Origin: Coptis chinensis
Taxonomy: Eukaryota; Streptophyta; Magnoliopsida; Ranunculales; Ranunculaceae
DNA length: 64,000 bases
Assembly (NCBI GenBank): GCA_015680905.1
Contig: CM027377.1
Location: forward strand, 29,226,501 to 29,290,500
Direction of reading: 5' to 3'
In this document: positions 36,694-48,400 of the stretch, one piece after another
How positions within the stretch are numbered: position 1 is the first letter of the stretch
Layout of the letters: each line of letters opens with the position of its first letter
Notes under the pieces: model-generated
Seen by the model: the letters and a program-made list of their open reading frames with translations, nothing else
Databases searched by the model: none
Told to the model about the DNA's origin: nothing
Program-made: the position numbers and the translations under genes

Positions 36694-39006
36694 TAGGGGT
36701 GTAATACGGGGCGGGGCGGGTCAACCACGGGTCAAATAGTGATGGGTCGGGTCGGGGCGGGTTGAAATGTCATGTCTTAGTATCATCACCCAGTGATAAA
36801 AGATAAAACACTAGTAATGAGGCTCAAACGCAAGTAAAACTGAAGCTATTTTCTACTAAGGGTTTATCAAAGTTTTCTACTCTCGATGCTATCGCAATAG
36901 AGTTGGAGTAGAAGATTCGTTCCACTCCTAGTTCTTTAGAATTTACGTTTCCTAAGATTATCGGTCTATCCAAAGTCAATGAGAGTAATGATGGGATTAT
37001 ACTACGATGCAAATTATGCTAACAAGATATGATAATTCAACTACAGAATACTAAACTTGACTATATGATAAGGAATTATGGGGGATTGATTCCACCTTGA
37101 TTCGACTTAATCAACTAACGAAGAAATGTAGTAATCCAAATGTCAATGCTTTCGCATAACAACGGGTATTTTAATCCCTAATTATTCATGGCAATCTCTA
37201 CCAAATAATAACTAGCATGTGAAGCAACCAAACCCATTCTCATGGTGAACTAATTACTTTCTAGATTGGAATGGAAAATTACGACTATTCTACGCTAACA
37301 ACAATCAAGCTTTCATCAAGGCTTCCTCAAACCCCTCTAATGGAGGTTTAGTCTTGATTCATAAAACTATCATTTCTATATGAATTTAAACAAGACATGA
37401 TATAAAGATTCTAAATTTGCTTATTTGAATTCAAATGGAAATCTAATCATGCAAGAATTAATTGAAACTAGTAATGAAAAATAACTAAATCTATGAATTG
37501 AAACTAAATAATTAATGGAAAATGAAACTAGATTATGAAAAACTAACTAACTTTATTGATCTAATGAAGAAATAACAATTGATTCAATAACTAATTTAAA
37601 ACAAGGTAAATAAAACTAATTAGTTAATGAAGTCTAAATCTAGATCTGAAACTATTTGCTAATGGCTACCTACAAACTAGATTGATTAAGAGCTAAGTCT
37701 TGTGTGTTGAAATGGAGGAGACCAGATCCACATTTTCATGCATGGGCTGAGGAGCCATGTTTTGGGCCGAAAAATCGAGCCCAAAGCCCAATTTCTTCAG
37801 TCCACAAAGCCCTTTTCAGCCATATTTGACTTCAGTAGACTTTTCGTCCACTTCTACTTCTCTGATTGGGTCAAGTCTTGGACCATTGGAAATCTCTTTC
37901 CGATCCGGTCGTTTTGACATAAAGTAGGCCTAATTATGAGGTCTGAGTCCAAAGATATGGCCTTCGAAGTTTCTCACGACTTTTTGTCTTGTTTTACGCC
38001 CGCTAACTTTGACTTTTCAGCTTTGACCGGAACTTTTAAAGGCTTTTTCCTTGAATCTTGGCCTTTAATCACATTACTTATTAGCAACCAACCCTTGCTC
38101 CTTTATCTCGCCAAAGTGACACATTTCTACACATAATTGACTCCAATGCCCGAAATACATAAAAAAGCACGAATCCATTAACTCTTATTTATTACTCGCA
38201 TAATTGGTCTAAAAGTATTATTGTTAAGGGGTTAAAACTACAGTTTTGGGCTCTTATCACCCGGCCTGTTGGGTCAGCTTACGGGGCGGGTCGGGTGGAA
38301 ATGATCATTTTAACCCAATTTCACCCAAAAAAAAAACTTTCTAATTCTACAAGTAATATATTTCCAATTCACAACATAAAGAAAAAAAATAGAATCAATC
38401 AATAAAAAATAAACAAAAATAAAAAAACTTGAACTTGAACCCAAAACCATATCTGCAAATTTGAAACTTATTTCTCATGATTTACCATTTGTAAATTGAT
38501 TATTTTCCATAGCATGATAATGAAAATGGGAGCGAGGATCTATGATACAAAACAATAAAATATAAACTAAAAGAATTCGAAATTAATACAATGATGAATG
38601 ATTCATCTTCTCCAAAATTCGAAAGTTGAATTTGAACTTTTGATATTTGTCCAATGTTCAAACTTAAATATTTGAAATTGATGTTGAACTCATAAATTTG
38701 TGTTCATATCTCCTAAATTCCTACAAAAGTTAAAAGAAAATATAAACAAAATACAAAAATATTAGAGTTAGAGTTTTGAAATTGTACGGGTCAACGGAGT
38801 TGGGTTAACGGCTTTTGACACGGTGCGGGTCGGGTGGCTTGACGGGTCGGGTTTGAGCATAGAACCTACACCCATAGCCTGACCGCATAAAACGGTGGCG
38901 GGGCGGGGCGGTTCTATTTTCGGGTCGGTGCGGGTTTGGGTGGCGGGTGAAGACCGGGTACCCTACCGGGTGATGGGTCAACGGTTTTTTTTTTTTTACA
39001 CTCCTA
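36694..39006. mobile_element. Non-autonomous hAT element, GGGTCGGG-rich, with perfect 8 bp duplication
   Basis: Ends are TAGGGGTGTAA (left) and TTACACTCCTA (right), inverted with one mismatch. They are flanked by the exact 8-mer CTACAGAT at 36686-36693 and 39007-39014. Helitron B holds the single CTACAGAT at 41435-41442, an intact pre-insertion site. The native sequence is about 840 bp of GGGCGGGTCGGG words near both ends. The remainder is a solo LTR. No transposase is present. Confidence 0.9.
36794..38259 (-). mobile_element. Probable solo LTR nested in the hAT element
   Basis: A 1466 bp segment starts TGATAAGAGCCC on the minus strand and ends TTTTATCA. It has a 5 bp flanking duplication with one mismatch (CCCAG 36789-36793, CCCGG 38260-38264). 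It breaks the GGGTCGGG sequence of the hAT element cleanly and has no coding region. TG...CA ends, length and duplication fit a single LTR of a Ty3/gypsy-like element left by recombination. A fragmentary or small non-autonomous element is the alternative. Confidence 0.6.
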
Positions 39007-40029
39007 CTACAGATGGATCAGTAGAAGTTGGTATTACACACCACATTGGATAATTATAAAGAAATTGGAAACTGGATTCAAATACATAACTGGGCTCAAA
39101 GAGTAATTAACGAGAAATCGGAAACTTTATGCAAATGCAATAAACTAAACTCAAAAAATAATTAACTAGAAATCGGAAACTGGATGCAATTGAATTAAAC
39201 TAACGTCAGATAATAACTAACGGGAAATTAGAAATTAGATGCAAATCCTTGAAAAATATTTAACGGGAAATTGGAAACGGTATGCAAATACATCAAACAA
39301 ACCTTAAATAATATTTAATGGGAAACCGGAAACTTGATACAAATGCATTGAACTTAACTCAAATAATTAACATAAAATCAAAAACCGAATGCAACTGCAT
39401 CTACTATCTATATACTAAAGCAGAGACCTTTAATTGAGGATTCTCTCTCTCCTATGTGGCACTCTAATATGAGAATTAGTCTTTTCTTTCTCTCTCTTAT
39501 GTGGCACTCTAATATGAGAGTTAGCATTTTCTCTCTCCTATGTGGCACTCTAATATAAAATATAGACTTTTTTAATAGCCTACAATCGCACGTATAGGGA
39601 ACCTCTTTGGAGAGTTTGAGTGTATTTCTAATTATTATATTTGGAGAGTTTGAGTGTATTTCCAATTCTTATATATTTGATCAAATAAAAAAAATGCTAA
39701 AAAATAGGTGATTTGTATAAGGTAATTTTATATTACGAATTAAACACTTTTAGTGTTCCAATTCTTATATATTTGATCAAATAAAAAAAATTGTTAAAAA
39801 AGAGGTGATTTGTATAAACTAATTCCCTATTACAAAGCATACAATTTTAATGTTTATAATAAAACACCGACTTATTTCGAATATATCTTTAACACGTCCT
39901 CAAAACATAGTTAAAAACAATTATACAAAAAATAACATCACAAAATATATAATAGAAAATGAAAAAAAAAAAAAATAACGACAAAGCAATAATGACAAAT
40001 ATTTTAAAATATATATAATACTGAATGAA

Positions 40030-42930
40030 ACTAACGTCAAAAAACAATTAATGGGGAACCTAAAACTAGATGCAAATGCATCGAACTAACCTCAAATAAT
40101 ATTTAACAGGAAATCAGAAACTGAATGCAAATGCAAGCATTAAACTAATTTTAAAAAGTAATTAATAGAAAATCGGAATATGGATACAACGACATTAAAC
40201 TAATCTCAAAGAATAATTAACGGAAAATCAAAACTTAGATACAAATACATCAAACTAACATCCAAAAATAATTGTCGAGAAATCGGAAACTGGATACAAA
40301 TGCATTGAGCTAACCCTCAAAGATTAAATTAACGGGAAATCGAAAACTGGATGCAACTGCATTGAACTAACCTAAAAAAAAAATTAATTATAAATTAGAA
40401 ACATAATACAAATGCGAACTACTCATAAAAATTAATTAACAGGAAATCGGAAAACGGATGCCGGATGCAACTACACTGAACTAATCTCAAAAAATAAACT
40501 GGATGCAAAACTTCAAGAAATAATTAACGGGAAATCGGAAACTGGATGCAAACTCATTGAACTAACCTCAAACAATAATTAACGGAAAATTGGAAACTAT
40601 ATGCAAATACAACTTTATCAAATAATAAACGAGAAATCAGAAACTATATGCAAATTCATTAAACTAATCTCACAAAATAATTAACGGGAAATTATAAACT
40701 GGATGCAAATGCTTTGAACTGACCTCAAAGAACAATTAACAGAAAATTGGATGCAAATGTATTGAACTAACCAAAAAGAATAATTAACGAGAAATCAGAA
40801 ATTTGATGCAACTGCATTGAATTTATCTAAAAAAAATAACGGGAATTGGAAATTGGATGCAACTGCATTGAACTAACCTTAAAATATAAATAATGGAAAA
40901 TAAAAAACTGTATGCAAATGCATTGAACTAACCTCAAAACATAGTTAGGTTATATGTTGTGGGAATATCTCGATAAATATAATTTTGCATTTAAAATGGA
41001 GTTAATCTTATCTCTTTCCGTATGATTGGGAACTCCTTGCTATTCAAGTACCTTCAATATATGTGAACTTCGCCTTATTAGGCAATCTCACAAAACTTCA
41101 ATCAAACTTTTATTATTAAACAACAAAATAAAGTTGAAGGATTTTATCAAAAGTGAGTTTTTTTTTTAATAGAGAGTGAGGTTTTCACGTTATAAGAAAT
41201 TTGATTAAGTGATCAATATAATATTAATATATAATAGTTCTGCATATTTGCAAATATTTTTCAAAATAATTAATATAACAATACCCATTCGTAGATAATC
41301 TTTGAAGATTCCACATAATGAGTCCTGCATAATTTAAAGAATAATTAACAGGAAATCGAGAACTAGATAATCTTCGATGATCCCACATAGTAAATTAAGC
41401 ATAATTTACTTTTTATGTTATGTTTGCAAGGACACTACAGATGGATTAGTAGAAGTTGATATTACACACCACATTTAATAATTATAAGAAAATCGAAAAC
41501 TGGCCGGATTCAAATATATAACTGAGCTCAAAGAGTAATTAACGGGAAATCGAAACTTTATGCAAATTGCATTAAACTAACGACAGAGAATAACTAACGG
41601 GAAATTAGAAATTGGATGCAAATCTTTGAAAAATATTTAACGGAAAATCGGAAACGATATGCAAATATATCAAACAAACCTCAAATAATAATTAATGAAA
41701 AATCAAAAACTGGATGCAAATGCATTGAACTTAACTCAAAAAATAATTAATAGAAAATAAAAAACGAAATGCAACTGTATTGAACTAATCTCATTGAATA
41801 ATTGGTGGGAAATTGGAAACTAATTGCAAATGCATTGAAATAACCTCAAAGAATAGTTAACGGGAAATCAGAAATCGGATATAATTGTATCTAACTAATC
41901 TCAAAGCATAAATAATCAAAAACTAGATGCAGATGTATTGAACTAACCTTAAAGAGTTATTAACGAGAAATCGGAAACTGGATCCAATGCAATGAACTAA
42001 TCTCAAAGACTAATTAACGAAACATTGAAAAATGGATGAAATTGCACTGAACTAACCTAAATGAATAATTAACGGGAAATTATAAATTTGATATAACTAC
42101 ATTGAACTAACCTCAAAAAATAATTAACGGAAAATCGAAAACTTGATGCAAATGCATTGAACTAACCTCAAATAACAATTAACATAAAATCGGAAATTGG
42201 ATGCAACTGCATTGAACTAACCTCAAAGAATAATTAACGAAAAACCAAAAACTGGATGCAAGTATTCAACTGCATTAAACTAAAATAAAAAATTAACTAA
42301 CGGGAAATCAGAAATTTGATGCAAATGTATTTAACCTCAAAAAATAGTTAACTAGAAATCGGAAGTCGGATGTAACTGCATCGCACTGACCTCAAAGCAT
42401 AAATGTTCACTTTTTTAACATTCTCACATGAGTAATTACGAGTAATTAAGAACCCAAAACGAAAGTGAGTTTATAAAAACAGGCTCTTATATGTATGCAA
42501 ACTGTATAGAAACTGTAAGCTATTGAACTAACCTAGAAAAACAATTAACGGGAAATCAGAAACTGGATGCAAATGTATTGAACTAACCTCAAAGAGTAAT
42601 TAATGGTAGATTGAAACTTAGATGCAAATGCAATGAACTAATCTCAAAGACTAATTAACGAAACATTGAAAACTAGATGCAACTGTACTGAATTAACCTT
42701 AATGAATAACTAACGGGAAATCATAAAGTGGATGTAAATTGCACTGAACTAACCTCAAATAATAATTAATGGGAAATCGAAAACTTGATGCAACCGCATT
42801 GAACTAACCTCAAAAATAATAATTAATGAGAAATTGGAAACCGGATGCAACGCTTACATTAAACTAACCTTAAAGAATAATTAATGGAAAATCAGAAACT
42901 TGATACAAATGCATTGAACTAATAACCCTA
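40030..42930. repeat. About 55 bp tandem repeat arrays in Helitron B
   Basis: Around 35-40 degenerate copies of the GGATGCAAATGCATTGAACT / AACCTCAAAGAATAATTAAC / GGGAAATCGGAAACT unit in blocks. They are separated near 40940-41480 by the single-copy segment with the two empty insertion sites, and near 42400-42520 by a short spacer. Confidence 0.85.
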
Positions 42931-43406
42931 AAATATATTTGTATTATATGTAGGGAGAATAAATGTCTCGACAAATATAGTTTTGCATTTTAAATAGTAT
43001 TTATTATAATTCTTTTATTGTGATTGGGAATGTTTTGCTATTCAAGTAGCTTCAATATTATCTTCGCCACATTGGGCATTCTCACAAAACTTCAATCAAA
43101 CTTCTATTATTAAACCTAACAATAAAAAGAAGTCGATGAATTTTATCAAGGTTTGGTGCTTCCTTTTTGTAGAGAGTGGTGCAAGAAATTTAAATGAGTA
43201 ATTAATATAATTTTCATATCTCATAACTATGCATAGTTGCTAATATTTTTTAGAGTAATTTAATATAATGACAATTGTTCGTAGGACACGTTCATGTGAT
43301 AAATCTTTTTAAGTGGGAGTAGTGTATTCTTTGAGGATATGGAAACAATCAATCTGTTTTAGTGATTTGTACACATTAGTATGTAAGCCGAACGGTGATG
43401 ATTTAC

Positions 43407-44055
43407 CGCTAAATCACCATAAATCTAATAAAACTATTATACAAGCTAGATCGAGTTTAAGATAATTCCATTTGAAAATTATGGATTAATATTCTAAACC
43501 ACAAAGTGAAAAGGCTATCTCAATTTGATCTTAGTTTCCAAGTACTTATGCACCATAATCGCTGATCATTAATGTATTTCGGATTATTTTCAATAAAAAT
43601 ATATTCTGATTCTAAAATTTGTCGCTAAATCACCATAAATCTAAGAAAACTATTATACAAGCTAGATCGAGTTTAAGATAATTCTATTTAAAAATTACAT
43701 ATTAATATCCTAAACCACAGTGAATAAGCTATCTCAATTTGATCCCTTAGTTTCCAAGTACTTATGCACCATAATCGCTGCTCATTAACGTATTTCGGTT
43801 TATTTTTAATAAAAATATAATATGATTCGAAAATTTGCCCGCTAAATCACCATAAATCTAAGAAAACTATTATACAAGCTAGATTGAGTTTAAGATAATT
43901 CTATTTGAAAATTACGGATTAATATCCTAAACCACAAAGTGAAGAAGCTATCTCAATTTGATCCCTTAGTTTCCAAGTACTTATGTACCATAATCGCTGC
44001 TCATTAACGTATTTCGGTTTATTTTCAATAAAAATATATTATGATTTGAAAATTT
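43407..44055. repeat. 216 bp tandem repeat, three copies
   Basis: Each copy starts CGCTAAATCACCATAAATCT (43407, 43623, 43840) and contains TTCCAAGTACTTATG and ACCATAATCGCTG. The copies differ by a few substitutions. They occupy the 3' subterminal part of Helitron B. Confidence 0.9.
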
Positions 44056-44136
44056 GTGTGAGACATTTTGGTAAAGCATTTTCAGCACACAAAATATTTA
44101 ATAAATCCCGGGCGTATGCCCGAGTCTAAAATCTAG

Positions 44137-44990
44137 TTAACTCTAATATCCAACGACAGGGAAAGAGCGGGAGAATTTTCATATTTTTGTTGATGAGTTC
44201 ATTGATTTTGGTTTTTTGTTTGTTTTGTTAATAATAAGTTGTTGACGGTTCAATTGAAAGCCTAAAGGGTCCAACTTGTGCGCCAAAAAACTTTGTGAGA
44301 ATAACTTCACTCTCGTGGAAAATCCTTCGTAAAGTCATTATATTTTATTCACACTGTATTATTAACAGCCATCATAAAATCATTATATTTTCTTCACGTT
44401 GTCTCATACACTACATAAATAATGTAGCGACAACTAACCGTCATAAAAATATCGCTGAGAAACCTATCTTGACGGTTTTCAACAAAAACGTCAAAATAGA
44501 TTTTAAAAAAAAAAACATGCGTCATAATATGTCCTATTTTTTAGTAGTATTGATTTAAAATCTTATGTAAATACAGCCCCTCGCATCCTCATGTGCTATT
44601 ACAACTAATTTTTCTCTAAAGGACCGGCCTATATAACAAGCTACATTTTCATCTCCCACATTACTAGCAGTGCCAGCCCTAAAGCAAAGCCACACAAACA
44701 AGTGCTTTGGTCCCTCATTATTTTGGAAAAGTAAGGGGCAACCACTAGAGTCCACAAAACAGTTTAACACACCTTAAAATATACACTTTCTATTAAGAAC
44801 AATATAATTATAGGCTTAATTGAAGCTATGGCTAATGAAAGTATTAAATCCACTTTTTACATCACATATTACCACATCACATCAAAAAATGTATAAAATT
44901 TTACTTGTTACATAAAACAAAAAAGAATTCGACTAAAAAGAAAAGAAAACAAATAATAATGCGAGGAAAAAAATGTGTCAATTTTTGGTT
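44137..44990. other. No recognised gene
   Basis: 44320-44560 carries repeated GTCATAAAAT and CGTCAAAAT words and ends GTCCTATTTTTTAGTAGTA, which read inward resembles a degraded CACTA-type end (TACTACTAAAAAAT). No second end was found. A 71-codon minus frame (44770-44555) matches nothing I know. Confidence 0.3.
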
Positions 44991-44994
44991 TTGA

Positions 44995-45310
44995 CATGTG
45001 AATGGACACATATAGGGTCACATTTTAATCGTTGGCTTCGAGCCACTAGAAACTCAGGTCGATGCTGATTACTAGTCTTGGCAATAAAATCTGCTGTCCG
45101 ATTGCATTCTCTGAAGATATGAGTATAGTCACTTCCAAACTAGTGAAAGTCACCTTGTGTGCCTTGCTTGCATAACATTCAAGCAATACAACATAGTGGC
45201 TTCAGTCTCATATATTGACAATGTTTGTTGCTTTTTTTGAATCAGAATTGACCTACATACAAGAAGAGGAATCCCATCCTAGCTAGCTGCTATACTCAAG
45301 CCAGCTTCAA
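44995..45310 (-). mobile_element. LINE RNase H fragment
   Basis: The minus strand reads HIFRECNRTADFIAKTSNQH then RPEFLVARSQRLKCD, the C-terminal part of a plant LINE RNase H domain (xxHVxREANxxADxLA). The upstream remainder is broken by stops. It lies just outside the poly(A) end of the larger LINE, so it is a separate, older insertion or the host of that insertion. Confidence 0.65.
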
Positions 45311-45448
45311 TGCCAAGCAATTCTAGAAGAACTTTTGCTTCTTTATAACGAATGAAAATCTTTTGCTAAGCTACTAAATAAATTCAAAATAAGTTCCAAT
45401 AAAATATGACTTTCTGGAATTCTTTAACTTCTTTCCAAATAATATCTT

Positions 45449-48400
45449 TTTTTTTTATAAAACGATACTTTTTTTTATTTACTTACTGATTAATCGTTCA
45501 GTACAAATTCCTTGAACATCCGCTCTTATAGAGCTTAATACAAAAAAGCAGTGGATGAGACCACCGTAACGAAGAGAACTCATTTAACAAGGGTCAATCA
45601 CTTCGGTATATTATCTTGATGAGGAATTGGATTGGTCATCCAATCATCACTTGTACTTTTGTCGACGCATGTCGAAAGCAAAAGTATCAAAGAACACGAT
45701 TAAGCTTCTCGATAGTTCCAAACCATCCTTGTATGCCCGAATCCCTTCAATAGTTGTTTGATGTCTTCTATTAGAGCTATGATGGATGAAGGTGATTCTT
45801 CTTTCTCACCAATTATTGCTTTATGAAGGAAAGATGAGTCCACTTTAATGATGATGCGATCGAGTTCTAACTTGTTTGCTACCAACAATCTCATTCTAAG
45901 TGCATACCATTCCATCAATATGGCATTAGCTTGCTTGAAAGGTGTTGCAAATCCATAAATAAAACCACCATATTCATTTTCAGAGTACTCCACCCGCTCC
46001 AAATTGCCCCCTCGACAATCAAAGGCGAATCCATCTCAGATTCAATTTCAACCACCCGCTAGGAGGAAATTGCCAAGATATTGAAATCGCTACTTTGGCT
46101 ATCTCAGCTCTCATGGCAGTAGCACTATCAGCATCTTCAACGAATTTGAGCATAGATTTAGCTTTGTATAGAAAATGCATTATGTTTGCATCATTTGACT
46201 GGAATCGAGCTAAATTTCTTGCTAACCAAATACACCAAAAGACTATTGCAAAATTTTTAACCAAATCTTGGTCTACCTGATATTCCTTGCACTTGTAGAT
46301 GACCTCCTCAATCTATTATTTGAAAGTTATGAAATTTGTTCCATATATTATGGAGTGTAAGTCAGAACCAAACCATATAGCTCTTGCAAAAGGGCATCCA
46401 ATGAACAAATGATGTAATGATTCTTCTTCATATCGGCATAAAAAGCATTCTTGATCCACATGGAAATGATGCCTTAATAGGAAATCTGATGTAGGAATTA
46501 CCTCTTGCGCTCCTTGCCACAAGCAGTACCTAATTTTGTATGCAACGTTATATTTCCAGATAAAAGCAAAAAAAATTTTGTTGTGGTACTTTGAGGGGTC
46601 AATCCAACCTTGAAGCATCCAATAAGAAGATTTAACTGTATAGCATCCTTTATGGTGTGGAGCCCAATATCAGGAGTCTTGAGTTGCATGAATCTTTAGC
46701 GGGATAGTCAAAATCCGATCTGCATATTCCATCGGCCAGTACTGTCTCACTAATTGAGTATTCCATCGTCGATTGACAGGATCAATGAAATCAGCAACTC
46801 TATCTAAATTGCAATTGTAAGGTTTTTGAATCAAAGGAAGTTCCAACGGTGTTCCCGTGACCCATGCATCCAACCATGCTCGAACAGATAATCCATCTCC
46901 AATGCGCCAAGCAACACCAAAAGATAATAGATTCCTCAGATTATGCATCACTTTCCAAGCTGAAGACGCTGAACTCCGACATCTTGTTCGCCAAAAATCA
47001 ACATTAGGAAAATATTTGTCTTTCATGTATTTTGCCCAAAGTGAGTTTTGATGCAAAAGATCCCATGCCTTCTTACCAAGGAGTGCAAGGTTATGAATAT
47101 CAAGATTTTTTACCCCAAGCCCTCCCCACTAACCGGGGTGCAAGCCAAATCCCATGAAAAATAATGCATTTTCCGCTCCGTTATATCATGGCCCCATAAA
47201 AAAGATCTTCTATACTTATCTAACTGGTCAATCAGTTCATATGGTAGTTTGATACATGACATAATGTGAGAAGGAAGAGCAGAAAGAACCGAGTTAATTA
47301 GAGTTAACCTTCCTCCTTTACTCAGTAAAATAGTTTTCCACTTGGCCATTCTATCTCTGAACCTTTGCACCAAAGGTTGAAACTTATCTTGATTAGCCCG
47401 TCCGAGGACAGATGGAACACCAAGATAGCTTGGAAAATGATGAGTTGTTGGAACTTTGAAGATTTTGAACATGAGTTTTGCAAACTTTGGATGTAACTTC
47501 TTGTGATGAATGAATTGTGACTTTGACCGATTGATTGACCGACCTAAATGCAGACAATACTCTTCAAGCACCTTGTTAATATCAACGACTTTTGCTTCAA
47601 ATCCGTTTTGCCATATATAATGATATCATCGATACATCAAATGTGTGAGAGGTTGACAATTCCTTGCAAGTTTGATACCATCATAGGCGTAATTTGATTG
47701 AAGCTCCAAAAGTTTTAAAGACAAAACTTCAAAGACAGATTATGAACAAATAAGGTGACATTGGGTCACCTTGTCCGATTCCACGAGTAGGGTAGAAATA
47801 ACCTAACAGTTGATCCATTTAATAGAATCAATAGGAAAACAGTTTGACACAAAACATGATTTTTCCGACAAAAGTTTCATCAAATCCAAAAGCTCTCAAG
47901 ACTTTTGGAGAAAACCCCATTCAAGTTTGTCATAAGCTTTTGTAGGTCTAATTTGAGAGCCGAAGTAATTCGCTTTTCGTGATTGTATTTTGATCTAATT
48001 GTGTGGAAGGCTTCATGAGTGAGGAGGGCATTATCATGGAGTGAACGATTGGGTAGAAATGCAGATTGGTGAGGGCTTATAATTTTCAAGAGAATGGGTC
48101 TCATTCGATTAACTAGGATTTTGGAAATGAGTTTGTACACTAAATTAGTTAAACTTATCGGTCGGAAATGATGAGGTGAGATGGGATTCTGTGTTTTGGG
48201 AATAAGGACTATATGAGTGTGGTTGATTTCTTTAGAGAAAGCTCCAGTGTTAAAAAAGTTTCTAACCAAGTCAAGTACTTTTGGTCCCACCTCATTCCAA
48301 TAATTTTTGAAAAACAATGCCTGAAAACCATCTAGGCCAGGAGCTTTTAATGATCCCATATGGTTTAAAGCCTCGAAGACTTCGGAATCTTGAACTGGTC

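Larger units (their letters stand above)
24485..39399 (+). mobile_element. Helitron A (non-autonomous), interrupted by two other elements, 3' end missing
   Basis: It is colinear with the 5' 2.3 kb of Helitron B (39400-41760): CTATACTAAAG start, CTCTCTCC and TATGTG(T/G)CACTCTAATA, AACCTCTTTGGAGAGTTT, the ~55 bp repeat array, then TTCGCCTTATTAGG and GGACACTACAGAT. Its native pieces are 24485-26140, 36533-36693 and 39007-39399. The rest is the Tat retrotransposon and the hAT element. It stops in the second repeat array at 39399, where Helitron B begins. The extreme 5' bases are altered relative to TCTACTATC. There is no Rep/helicase coding sequence. Confidence 0.75.
39400..44136 (+). mobile_element. 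Helitron B (non-autonomous), both ends present
   Basis: The 5' end TCTACTATCTATATACTAAAG follows an A (39399). The 3' end has the hairpin CGGGCGTATGCCCG (about 44109-44122) and, 10 bases further, CTAG (44133-44136), followed by T. TC start, subterminal hairpin, CTRR end and insertion between A and T without target duplication define Helitrons. The 4.7 kb interior has no Rep/helicase. It holds arrays of the ~55 bp repeat (40030-42400, 42520-42930) and a threefold 216 bp repeat near the 3' end. The short frames within are not genes. Confidence 0.85.
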
